DNA from: Fallopia convolvulus
Taxonomy: Eukaryota; Streptophyta; Magnoliopsida; Caryophyllales; Polygonaceae
Assembly (NCBI GenBank): GCA_964016875.1
Contig: OZ024724.1
Coordinates: 33,131,786 to 33,195,785 of the forward strand
Length of the DNA stretch: 64,000 nt
Direction: 5' to 3'
Of this stretch, positions 51,430 through 61,845 are shown piece after piece. A program made the position numbers and the translations under genes. The notes beneath the pieces are model-generated. The model ran no database searches, was not told where the DNA came from, and saw nothing but the letters and a program-made list of their open reading frames with translations. Within the stretch, counting starts at the first letter, position 1. Each line of letters begins with the position of its first letter.

Positions 51430-54102
51430 ATGACAATCGGAGAAGATGAAATATGTTATGTTCGAAGAGGTTTATTGTTTGTTTTTTGATATGTTTTTTT
51501 TGTTGTTTTAAAATAGATGGTTAAATATGTGTTTATACTGTCTTTTTATCCCTTTTATGTTATAGAAATAAGGAGCAAATCTCGATGTCATTCCTCTTCC
51601 AATGTCGAAAAGAATTTCAGAAGAAAATCAATTGCTATGAAGCCGGGTTCAAAAGCAATCGCTACTGAAGTGCATGTATTGAGGCAAAAGCCGGATGTTG
51701 TGTCTTCCCCATCAAATAAGAGACGTTGTCTTTACAAGGGTAAAAAGGTTGCCTCTGATGAATCCTCTGATGACGTTTTGCTTGTTGATATGATCCCTAG
51801 AAAGGGAGTGATTATAAACGAACCATCTGAGAGGAAGATGGATTCTACTGTTAGTGAATTATAAGTTGTTGGGAAGAAGAGGAAAGTTGATATTGTTGCC
51901 AGCAAAGGACAACGTGGTGGGAAAAAGTAAAAAGAGAAGGTGTCATTGAGAGAGTTGAAGCGTGGGCAGTTGTCGTTGAGTCACAGGAACTCTCCCAAGC
52001 TGCTTTGTGAAGTTATTGCTAGTTTTGAGGGGGGGGGGGGGGGAGCAAGTTTACTGCTCTTAAAGAGATGGGTTTTGAGTACCTCACACAGTGGGATGTG
52101 ACTGATATACCTAGCAAGTTGTGCTACTATGTTGCTAGCTGTTTTGATCCTGCATCCTGTACATTGAAGATGGGTGATGGACCAGGTGTTAGGATAACAC
52201 TTGAGCTTGTGCAATTCTACCTTGGTCTACCTCGTGGTCCAAGGACAATTTCTGTCCCGAAGACTGTCAAGCATTCAGACTTGTACAATAGTTTTAGAGA
52301 ACAGTTTTTGTTGCCTGAAATTGATGAGGTGACAGGGAAGAACAAATTGATGGATTTTGAGAAGATTAAAATTGGGCATTTGAGTACAGTGATCAAGGAT
52401 GCTGATAATGGTGATGCTTGGTTTAGGAGGAACTTCATTATATTGTTCTACACGCTCTGTATAGAGAGCATTCAAAATGGTGGTGTAAATATAAAGGTTT
52501 TGGATCATTTGGTTGACTTGGATAAGATCAGTGAGTACGATTGGTGTGCTCATGTTGTGGAGAAGTTGGTTGAGAATGCTGATTCATGGAGGAAAACAAA
52601 CAATGGTTTTTTCAGAGGATCTATCATATTGTTGATGGTATGATTGTTTAATTTGTTCATTAATATCATTATTTTGTTCATTTATTTTTGCATATTTGTT
52701 CATTAATAAGTCTAATTTTGTTCATTAATTTGTGTTTCATGACAGATTGTATATTGTGATTGCATGTTGATCTACCATCGACCTGAAACTCCAAGAACCT
52801 TCCCCATTATCAAGCATTTCAACCATGCTTACTTTATTGAGAGAGAGACTTTCGAGGTTAAGAAGGGTGGTTTTGGAAAAGGCTGGTTTCGAGGTTTGCC
52901 TGATTTTGTTTATCCCGGTGTTGATCACGACAAGAATGAAGGGAAGGCCCCTGCTGCTGAACATATTGAAGAACAATTTGATCTTGGTGATGGCGGTGAT
53001 GTATGTGTTTTTTGATTTTTTGCATGTTTTTGCATGATGGTGTTCTATATTTATTTGTTCATTAAAACTGTCATACCCTTTTGTTCATCACAAACTAGCA
53101 TTTGTTCATCACAAACTAGCATTTTTTCCTTACAAACTAGCATTTGTTCATCAGAAATTAATATTTTGTTCATTAGAAATTAACATTTGTTCATCACAAC
53201 TTAAAATTTGTTCATTAGAAACTTATATTGATTACTTTTCGTGCAGTCATTTTTGAAAGAACATCTTGAGATGTCTATGGAGCTTGCATCATCTTTAAAG
53301 AAATATCTTGATCATGTGCAAAGAGCTCCAACTGAAATTGCCAGTCATGGACTGTTCACGAAGATCAATGAAGCTTTTGAGAAACTTTTGGGTTTGAAGG
53401 TTGCTTCATCATCATCCCAATCTGGCCCCCAAGAAGATGCTGAATCGCCAAGCCAAAATTCATTCTGGGAGGAAGCTACAAAGGTTTTGGATGAAATCGA
53501 GGCTGCAATGAAGGCGAAGAAGCGTTTTGAATTACCTTCTTTTGAACTGGGTGTGTTTGAACCTACTATCGATGATGATTGGGCTGGTGTTTCAGATATC
53601 GATAGGGAAAGCGTTTTGATGCAAGAAGACGAGGCCAGGAAGGTTGATGCAACAAGGAAGAAGGAATTGAAGATTTCCTTTGTTTGTAAGGGATTAAGTG
53701 ATGAACAAATTAGAAAAAAGGCTGAGGAAGACCGTAGATCTTTTGAAGACTCTTAAGATGGACGCGAAGGCTATTATTTTCGAGGATGTTGATAGGGTTC
53801 CATATGAACGTCTTGAGATGAAATGGAGAGATACCAGGAACAAGACCGACTGTGGAATTTTTATGATGCGGCACATGGAAACGTACTTTGGTAGCAGCTT
53901 GTCTGGTTGGGAGTGTGGACTCAATAAACATGATCAGCATCAACTTGATGACTTGAGGATAAGGTACTGTAATGAGTTATTGTTGAGTCCATTGAATGAG
54001 CACAACGCAACAGCTGAAAAGCTTGTTCATGAATTTGTTCCGCTTAAACCGACAGTCGCATCTCGTGCTCCTCTGACAAGGAAGGAAAAGAATAAGAAGT
54101 GA
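51430..54102 (+). pseudogene. Ulp1-like (C48) protease / DUF1985-like gene of MULE M3
   Basis: Exons: an uncertain 5' part (51430-52637) with stops at 51862 and 51928 and a frame change at a G15 run (52029-52043); then 52068-52637 (MGFEYLTQWDVTDIPSKLCY, LVQFYLGLPRGPRTI: the plant ULP/DUF1985-like N-terminal region); intron 52638-52745; exon 52746-53000; intron 53001-53246; exon from 53247. Phases match across both introns. The last part (53757-54102) holds the C-terminal half of a Ulp1 domain with the catalytic Cys in KTDCGIFMMRHMETY, but the preceding His and Asp region is missing and the frame shifts near 53750, so the protease is dead. The N-terminal part is most like transposon ULP proteins. 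In VANDAL elements a companion protein (VANC) counteracts silencing; a similar role is only an inference. Confidence 0.75.
52638..53246 (+). repeat. ATTTGTTCAT arrays in the two introns of the Ulp1-like gene
   Basis: Intron 1 (52638-52745) and intron 2 (53001-53246) consist largely of forward TTTGTTCAT copies with ACAAACTAGCA-type spacers; the exon between them (52746-53000) has none. Confidence 0.8.
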
Positions 54103-54309
54103 TGTATGGCTTGAATTATTGGAAAACAATTTGGAAAAACAATCTCGTGTTTATTGTATGGTTTGTTTAGAATACAATTTATGGTGGCATATGGCTTGAA
54201 TGACGCAGACATTTTGGGTTTCTTTTTTTTTAGTTGTGCATTGTGATTGATGGGTATTGAACAGGTTTTTTTTTGTGTTATACAGTTTGATTTTAGAAAA
54301 ACATGATTT

Positions 54310-54925
54310 TTATCGTAATTTGTTCATCGATACCATCGATTTGTTCATTCGCACATTCGATTTGTTCATCGATTGAGAATAAGTTTTTTAATTTGAAGAA
54401 TGAAATTGTGATTTGTTCATCACAAACTAGCATTTGTTCATTAACACATTAGATTTGTTCATCATACATTCGATTTTGATCATCGATTGATAATGGTGTT
54501 TATATTTTGTTCATCAATAACTTGGATTTGTTCATCACAAACTAGCATTTGTTCATTAACACATTAGATTTGTTCATCACACATTCGATTTTGATCATCG
54601 ATTGAGAATGGTGTTTATATTTTGTTCATCAATAACTTGGAATTGGTCATTACAAACTAGCATTTGTTCATTAACACATTAGATTTGTTCATCATACACA
54701 TTCGATTTTTTGATCATCGATTGAGAATGGTGTTTATATTTTGTTCATCAATAACTTGGATTTGTTCATCCATGACTTAGATTTTGTTCATCAAAACATT
54801 GGCTTTTTTGTTCATACATTTTTTATTGAAAAACGAAAGGGTTTTGTTCATTACGTAGTAAATTTGTTCATTAATAACTGCAAATTGTTCAGCCAAAACC
54901 CGAATTTGTTCATTGGTAATGCGAC
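54310..54925 (+). repeat. ATTTGTTCAT array between the convergent genes of M3
   Basis: Forward copies, including a higher-order unit of about 120 bp repeated three times (TTAACACATTAGATTTGTTC, ATTCGATTTTGATCATCGAT, AATGGTGTTTATATTTTG). Confidence 0.8.
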
Positions 54926-54998
54926 ATTTTAAGAAATAATATGCATTTAACCCTAATGCAACAATTATGTATCAGAAAATCAATGATTAATGAGAGAT

Positions 54999-57495
54999 CT
55001 AATTGGGAACATAGGTGCATGTCCTGCTATTGTGTCCAAGCTTCTTGCATTTTGAACAAGTCCTTTGCTCCTTGTTTGCTTTCTTCATTGCCTTCTCTTT
55101 ACCTCCCATAATACGCCCTTCTTTCTTCTTGCCTTTTGTCATTGCTCGTTCAGGAGGGTGTATGTCAATAACACTCGGTCTGCTTCCCAAGAATGTTTGG
55201 ATTGAACTCTGCCTTGTTGATGTAGATGATTCTCCTCCCAATAAGCTCAGATATGTTTCCTTTTTTTCCTTCAAGAAACATACTAGCTCTTTGATTCGCT
55301 CGGTGTTGTCCCCTGTGGCATTAATGCAAGAATGTACCTCGCCCAATAAATCAGTAATCAACAGCTTCTTCTCATTCATCACATCATATTGTTCAACTGT
55401 TGAACCTTCTATCTCAAAAGTAGGAGTGAGATTTGATGTCTTCGTCCATCTATTCTTGATGTATTTAGCTGGCACCTTCCTCAACCCAATGTTTTTGAAT
55501 ACGAAAAACATATGGCAGCATGGAATCCCGATATTGATGAACTTATTGCACAAGCAAATGAACTCTTCATTTTGAAGCTCATATTTCACAACATGTACCT
55601 TCCCAAACTGTCCGTTAATGTGATATTCGTGAATGTTGTCTTCCTTGAACAAATTGTTTAGACCACATTCAAATACAGAAGAAACAATTTCTGTCTGGAC
55701 GTCATAGAAGACATTTATGGTGTAAACAGATGCACAATGTTTCTCTAGATCTAATGGTGTCATTAGAGTGGGGGAGCTTGTTGACGTTTCAAAGTCTAAC
55801 CTCTGCTTATTGTGCCTTTGGGAATCAATTGCACTCTCAAACTACATCATGAAGATAACTAGAGAAGATGTGGATCCAATGAAATGCGAGAAGAAGAAGT
55901 TCTGGCTCTCAGATCTTGATGTTTTTCTAAGAAGTCCACCCATGTTTACATCATTGAAGTACGCATGGATCCATAAGTGACGTAGCTCAAACATCAGCGG
56001 CAACCAAGTGTTTGATTCAAGACCAAATTCAGCAATAATTGAATGCCAAATTTCTTCAAAATCTGCCCGGCTAATTTCATTGCTCCAAACAAGCTTGTTG
56101 AACTTGCTTCTGAATTGATCGTTGTTATACACATCATTTGTAACTTTTGATGGTACCTTGAACATAATATGCCACATGCAGAAACGATGCACAGACTTTT
56201 CAAAAACCTTTTCAATTGCCACTCTTACTGCGGAATCTTGATAAGTGAGAATGATAAATGGTTCATTGCCCATCATTGCATATTTGAATCTTTGGAATAG
56301 CCAGACATAAGATTCGATATCTTCTTTTAGAAGCAACCCAAAGGCAAAAGTAATGCTCTTCTTGTTGTTGTCAACCCCTGTGAATGGTACAAACACCATT
56401 CCATACCTGAAAGTAACTGAATTAAATTTGTTCATCAATATATGTGCTTTTGTTCATCAGTGTGTACGATTTGTTCATGAATAGAATTCATTTCTTCATT
56501 GTAAATTCGTGAAGGCAAATATTTAATTTTGTTCATCAGTATATACGGTTTGTTCATCCATGGAATTAATTTGTTCATCAGAAATAAGGTTTTCATACCT
56601 GTTTGATTTGTATGTTGCATCAGCTGAGACAAAATCTCCAAAATATGAGAAGTTCTTCCTTGCAATAGGATCACACCAGAATAATTTGGTTAATTGATGT
56701 TGTTCATCAACATCATATTCAAAGAAAAACGCATCACATCTTTCTTTTTTTTTGAACAAGTTGTCAATAACCATTTGAGCATCACACCCAATCATGAAGG
56801 AGTTCAGATCTCTTTTAAAATTCTTGAAATCAATTATAGTTGCACCAATTTTTGCATATGAACCAACAAACTCCTTGTAGACTTTGTCTGACTTGCTTGT
56901 ACCAATGTTTGCTCATATGCAATTCATGATGAAATCTTCATGGAAGGATGTCAGTTTCCTATTGCTCTTTGCAAAGTGTTTTCGCCCATCTTCAAACATA
57001 ATATGGTTGTGACGCTCTTCGAATTTCTTAACAACATATCCGTTTCTTCCAGAAAGTCTCATTGCCAGTTTAGCAATGCAACCACACCTTTTGGTTACTC
57101 TTTTTCGCTTTTTCACTTCTTGTTGTCCTTCTTCTTCATGATTCTCTTCATTATCATCTTCATCATTATATTCATTATCTTCTTTGTCTTCTTGTTTTCG
57201 AGTTGTGTTTTTAAATCCTACCCGACATATATTTCCAAACTGTAGTGTTAGTTCCATCTGAAGACTTTGTAATTGTGCCAGCTCATGCTTGGAAACCACA
57301 TGCATCTGCGTATGCTTTGTAGAAATTTACTCCTTGCTCCCAGGTTTTAAACAACATCCCCTCTTTAGGTCTTAAATTGTCATCACAAAATGGTATGTAG
57401 TAATTTGTGTTTCCAGGCGAGATCACGATCATTAATTCCTTTTTATCTTCTATTTTTCCTTCATTTATATGCAAAAGAAACATGTAAATACGCAA
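54999..57495 (-). pseudogene. FAR1-type MULE transposase of M3 (two in-frame stops)
   Basis: Minus-strand order: N-terminal FAR1 DNA-binding domain (57495 to about 56920: GVNFYKAYADACGF, RCGCIAKLAMRL, KFEERHNHIMF), with a phase change near 57290 that may be an intron or a frameshift, and an acidic insert; a TGA at 56913; MULE catalytic domain (FVSADATYKSNR, then YGMVFVPFTGVDNNKK after splicing; ILTYQDSAVRVAIEKVF, FCMWHIMFKVP); SWIM zinc finger (CLCNKFINIGIPCCHMFF, about 55560-55500); zinc knuckle CSKCKKLGHNSRTC near the C-terminus. Intron 56598-56407 has consensus ends and restores DATYKSNRYGMVF. A second stop, TAG, lies at 55842-55840. Apart from these it is collinear with active MULE/FAR1 proteins. 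Confidence 0.85.
56407..56598 (+). repeat. Transposase intron filled with ATTTGTTCAT
   Basis: Almost the entire 192-bp intron is TTTGTTCATCA copies, on the plus strand although the gene is on the minus strand. The neighbouring exons have none. Confidence 0.8.
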
Positions 57496-57529
57496 TTGTA
57501 TACACTACACGTACAATTGATATTATTGA

Positions 57530-57775
57530 ACAAATTCATGATAGGTATGAACAAATCAGCAATATGCATGAACAAATGCTTAATATCTATGAACAAATAA
57601 GCAATATGCATGAACAAAATGCTTAATATCTATGAACAAATGCTTGGTATTATTGAACAAATTCATGATAGGTATGAACAAATCAGCAATATGCATGAAC
57701 AAATTTTGGATTTAACAACTGTGTAATATCAATGAACAAATCCGAGATATTTCTGAACAAATGTGAACTAATATA
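57530..57775 (-). repeat. Reversed ATTTGTTCAT array upstream of the transposase
   Basis: Copies of ATGAACAAAT (TGAACAAATCAGCAATATGC). This is the only reversed array in M3, so arrays at the two ends face inwards as in M1 and M2. Confidence 0.8.
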
Positions 57776-58228
57776 CAGTCTTGTCAAATAAATCATAGCA
57801 ATGCCCCTCAAAACCGTAAAATGGGAGTTTTCCTGTTGGTAATGCTTAAACATAAACAAATTTTGACAATATATGCAATGTAACCTTTTCAAAATCGTGT
57901 TGTATTAGTTTTAATCAGAGAAAAAATCTGAAAAAAGCTCTTTTTTTTCGAAGATGTGTTTAATCATAGAAAAATTCATTTTTTTACCTGGTTTCATTAA
58001 CTGTAATGATTCAGATCTTCAATTTTGTAAATCTGAACAAAGCTCCTTTCGAAGATCGTATATCGTTGTGTGTTTTAATCCTGTTTTAGAAGCTTTATTT
58101 TCGCAGAGGAAGAAAGTGCTTTTTTTTCGGTTTTGATTTGGAAAGAGAAAAAAAATTGCCTTTTTTTCGGGGTTAGCTTGGAGGACAAGTACGTTTGATA
58201 GCGTTTAGTTTACACGCGCTTTTTTTTA

Positions 58229-58269
58229 ATGAATTATTTGGACGCGCTTCGCGCGTCCAAATAATTCAT
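58229..58269. other. Perfect 19-bp inverted repeat near the right end of M3
   Basis: Arms ATGAATTATTTGGACGCGC and its exact complement, with a 3-base loop TTC. It lies about 70 bp inside the right terminus. Perfect pairing in a decayed element suggests recent formation or selection. Confidence 0.85.
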
Positions 58270-58343
58270 GCTAGATCGACGGCGTAGATGCATTCTCTTT
58301 TTGCACCCTAGCGTCCATTCGCACGTGATCCGTCCTCATTTTA

Positions 58344-58640
58344 TAATATACCTCTAAGTGTAGAGAATTTATACATATGAACTATTTAATAATGATGATA
58401 GATTTGATAATAAATTTATTATACAATAAAATACTATTATTACATATCTATAAGTGTAAAGATTTCAAAAGTTATATTTTTATTTAATGACTATAGTGGA
58501 TATGATAATAAATTTATTATATAATAAAATATTAGAATGACATATCTCTAGGTGTAGAGATTTCTAGAAAGATATAAACTCTATTTAAATAACTATGGTA
58601 GTTGTGATAATAAGTAATATATAATATGATATTAATATTG
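58344..58640. repeat. Three tandem units of about 98 bp
   Basis: Degenerate units starting near 58344, 58442 and 58540, each with CTMTARGTGTARAGA and GATAATAAATTTATTATA. AT-rich; no gene. Confidence 0.6.
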
Positions 58641-58849
58641 CTAAGTTATAATAGAGGATGAATTAATTAAATAGCAAAAAAAAGAGCCTAATTAGGTGGA
58701 TGTTAAGGAGTGTGCAAAAATTAGGTAAATGGCAAAAAAACCCATCCCCCATCCCCATCCCACTCCCACCGAGTTGACTCGGTCGTTGACCGAGTTGACT
58801 CGCCCGTTGACCGAGTTGACTCGGTCGTTGACCGACCGTTGACCGGCGT

Positions 58850-60220
58850 TGACCATCATCACAATCATCACTATCATCATTTTCAAAACCGTCATCACAA
58901 TTTTTTCACCGTCATCACAATTTATTTCATTGTCATCACAATTTTTTGATGACAAAAAGTGTAATGAAAGGTAAAAAAGTGTCATCAAAATGTCTTGATG
59001 ACATTTTTTGATGAAAAAAGTATCATTAAAGGCATTCAACTACATAAAAAAATCATCATCCCCCATCATCACAATTTTTTTCATCGTCATCACAATTTTT
59101 TGATGACAAAAAGTGTAATAAAAGGTAAAAAGTGTCATCAAATGTCTTAATGACACTTTTTTATGACAAAAAGTATCATCAAAGGCAATCAACCACATAA
59201 AAACACCCATCATCACTATCATCACAATTTTTTCACCGTCATCACAATTTTTTGATGACAAAAAGTGTAATAAAAGGCAAAAAGTGTCATCAAAATGTCT
59301 TGATGACAACTTTTTAATAACAAAAATTATCATCAAAGGCATTCTACCATATAAAAACATCCGTCATCATACGGTTCAAACCGTCATCAACTGTCATCAC
59401 TTGTCATCGTTACTTGATGACGGTTTGATTGTCATCAACTATCATCTCTACTTAATGACGGTTCGATTAATTTGTCATCAAAAGGCCCTTGATGACAAAC
59501 AAGTGTCATCAAATATGTGTCATCACTGTCATCACTACTTGATGACGGTTCAATTCTCATCAATCGTCATCGCTATTTGATGGCGGTTCGATTGTCATCA
59601 AATATCATCTGTACTTGATGACGGTTCGATTAATTTGTCATCAAAAGGGCCTTGATGACAAACAAGTGTCATCAAATATGTGTCATCATTGTCATCACTA
59701 TTTGATGACGGTTTGATTGTCATCAACTATCATCATAAATGTCATCTCTACTTGATGACGGTTCGATTCTCATCAATCGTCATCGCTATTTGATGACGGT
59801 TCGATTGTCATCAATTATCATCACTACTTGATGACATTTCGATTAATTTGTCATCAAAAGTGCCTTGATGACAATGGTCTTGAAGACAAACAACCGTCAT
59901 CAAGTGTTATTTCTCAAAGTTTGTTTGTTTTTATCATCATCACAAAAAAAGTTGTCATCAAATCTCATCACCACATAAAATAGTTGTCATCACCACATAA
60001 AAAACAATTATCATCACAAATATTAAAACAAAGTTGTCATCAAATATTTATCATCACGTTTAATTTTTTTGTGTCATCAAATATCATCACGTTTAATTTT
60101 TTAGTATCATCACATATAATTTTAGTATCATTATTCAAAGTATCATCAAATATGTAACCTCACTCAAGGTGTCATCAAAAAATTATTGATGACACGATTC
60201 GAACCGTCATCAACTGTCAT
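58850..60220. repeat. Dense GTCATCA / TGATGAC inverted-motif array
   Basis: Two sub-arrays. 58880-59360: about three units of about 150-170 bp with CACCGTCATCACAATTTTTT and GATGACAAAAAGTGTAAT. 59370-59930: units with TTGATGACGGTTCGATTGTC, including an exact-looking 165-bp period between about 59461 and 59627. The 7-bp motif occurs in both orientations, often as TGATGAC, 9 bp, GTCATCA. Confidence 0.8.
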
Positions 60221-60472
60221 CACACGTGTTAGCATAAATGCACATCATTGTGATTTTATAGAGCAGGGAAAAGATGATTATGCTCATATGCACAGCAAAA
60301 ACCCATAGTTGTCAATTCGTATTACATAGTGAGATTTTTTACCAACTACAGGTAGATTTTTTTTTTATTAACTTCCAAATTCAGTTCAATAGTTCATGTG
60401 TCATGAGAAGTTCAAGCATACAACTAAGCCATCTAATTCAACATGAAAAAAATGGATGCTACCTCATTGAAT

Positions 60473-60817
60473 GGATCGTCAATAATTCCTTCATAAAGCC
60501 ATGAATCGAGAGTCTCAATGTAAGGCAATAAACTTGCCACAAATAAATAAAGGAGCATCCGGTAAGCCACTTCCTGTAATTAGCATAACCTTTAGCCGGA
60601 CTTACTGGATGGAAAGCAGTTAAACAGAGAAAAACTAAACATAATTGACAGGAAGTGTTAACAACCTCACCACCATGCACAAGACAAACTTCATGCAGCT
60701 TCTTGTATAAATGATCAAGGATATGAGCAGCCACTTGAGCAACAGGAATAGATGCAAGGGATTCAAGAAACGCCTGAGGAATTGATTCATGCACTATTTG
60801 AAGCAGGAACTCAGCCC
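60473..60817 (-). pseudogene. Captured fragment of gamma-tubulin complex component 5-like gene
   Basis: Two minus-strand exons with consensus splice sites. 60817-60666 encodes GAEFLLQIVHESIPQAFLES, then VAQVAAHILDHLYKKLHEVC and LVHGGE; 60573-60473 encodes YRMLLYLFVASLLPYIETLD and SWLYEGIIDDPFNE. This pattern (HILDHLYKKL, LLPYIE-LDSWL-EG--DDP-E) is the GCP5-type Spc97/Spc98 family as I remember it; GCP5 is part of the gamma-tubulin ring complex that nucleates microtubules. Only about 85 residues are present and the intron is kept, so it was copied from genomic DNA by a DNA transposon, not retroposed. A TATA-less flank and the repeat array argue against a working gene. Confidence 0.7.
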
Positions 60818-61845
60818 CTGAACAATGACTAGGACAAATCAAGTCACATCGGAAAGTCATATTAGGTAAGAGAAGCTTAAACTACAACAAAAATAGCCAT
60901 GATGAAAGTCCTCAAAACATAGAATACAAATATCTAAGTGACTGCAGTATATCAAGGCACTCCAATTATACCAAAAAACAACGAAGACTTTGTAGTATAC
61001 ATCAAAGTGAAAGAAACAGGTCAAGCTCAATATTTCAGCAGTCATCCAAAACAATCGGATTTGATCTATGAGGAAAACATGTAAATGTTTGGTTCTGATA
61101 ATCCCATTTGATTAGAGTAGGAACTTGACCAAAAGTCCAATCCAGTGAGGATACATCACCACTTTCATACTCCCAAAACCAGAAAGGCCTACTAAGCAGA
61201 GTGACTACACTCACAAAAAACCACATTATAAACAGAATCATCATTCATCACCATTACTAAACAAAATCATCACCATCTATAACTATTTATTCTTCTGCAA
61301 ATGCTGAGAGGTAGATGGGAGACCATTCATCACCTTATTGACAGCTAGTACATCCTTTCTCTCAGCTAGACCGCCATTGTTGAAGCTTCCTTCTTCTCCA
61401 CCTACACAACAACAGATTTCTTCGGCTTAAACCCTAGCAAACCGTTCTGATTGGAGACGGAGACTGGAGCCGGAGACCGTCTCCGGCGTCATCTCAACTT
61501 CCTCATGAGCCGCTTCCACCTCCTCCTCCTCCTCCTCCACGACGACGATCATCAGCGCGGGACGCCTTTGCAGAAGTAGAGCATCGAATTCCCAATCGTC
61601 AAGGTCCCAGGTGAGAGGCGAAGCCCTTTGCGATACATCCGTGAATTCGATTCTACTAGATGTTGTCAAATTAGATTCGGTGAGCCTCATCGACTGTTGC
61701 GGGGCTTGCGATTTTCAGATTTGGACGGAGCATAGGAATGCTCCGATGCTTTGGGAGGAGCGAACACGGGAAAGAGGAGAATTGCTAATTTTACATGCTT
61801 AAATACTTAACAAAAACCTAATTTATTAAGGGAGGTTAATAAACG

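Larger units (their letters stand above)
50273..58337. mobile_element. MULE M3: 8.1-kb Mutator-like element with Ulp1-like gene and transposase
   Basis: Bounded by a perfect 9-bp duplication ATTTTATAA (50264-50272 and 58338-58346). Degenerate TIRs: left GAAAAAGAGTCGCGTGCGAA, right (reversed) GAGGACGGATCACGTGCGAA, sharing the GTGCGAATG core with M1 and M2. Inside are two convergent genes: a plus-strand Ulp1/DUF1985-like gene (about 51430-54102) and a minus-strand FAR1/MULE transposase (57495-54999). Introns and intergenic DNA are filled with ATTTGTTCAT repeats. MULEs carrying ULP-like genes are an established plant class (Kaonashi/VANDAL-related). Both genes carry a few disabling changes, so this copy is a recently lost autonomous element. 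Confidence 0.9.
58697..61845. mobile_element. Candidate gene-capturing transposon with GTCATCA arrays (family uncertain)
   Basis: The block between two copies of CCTAATTAGG(G)TGG (58688 and 61836 regions) holds the GTCATCA/TGATGAC repeats (58850-60220), a captured GCP5-like fragment (60473-60817), more exon-like minus-strand sequence (61035-61250) and a GC-rich promoter/first-exon-like segment (61380-61760). Dense inverted short motifs resemble the subterminal regions of CACTA elements, but I found no CACTA termini, so boundaries and class are tentative. Confidence 0.4.

Noticed and set aside
58740..58850. Tandem GTTGACCGAGTTGACTCG units as W-box (TTGAC) regulatory cluster
   Set aside because: It is a short tandem repeat next to the GTCATCA array; TTGAC cores arise from the repeat itself and there is no gene nearby to regulate.
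60473..60860. A functional GCP5 gene
   Set aside because: Only about 85 codons in two exons, no upstream or downstream GCP exons recognised, embedded in transposon-like repeats.
61427..61802. Glu-rich minus-strand ORF (61690-61427) as a host gene first exon
   Set aside because: GC-rich and promoter-like context, but the acidic run comes from a CTC/CTT triplet repeat and no known family is recognisable; kept only as part of the candidate capture element.
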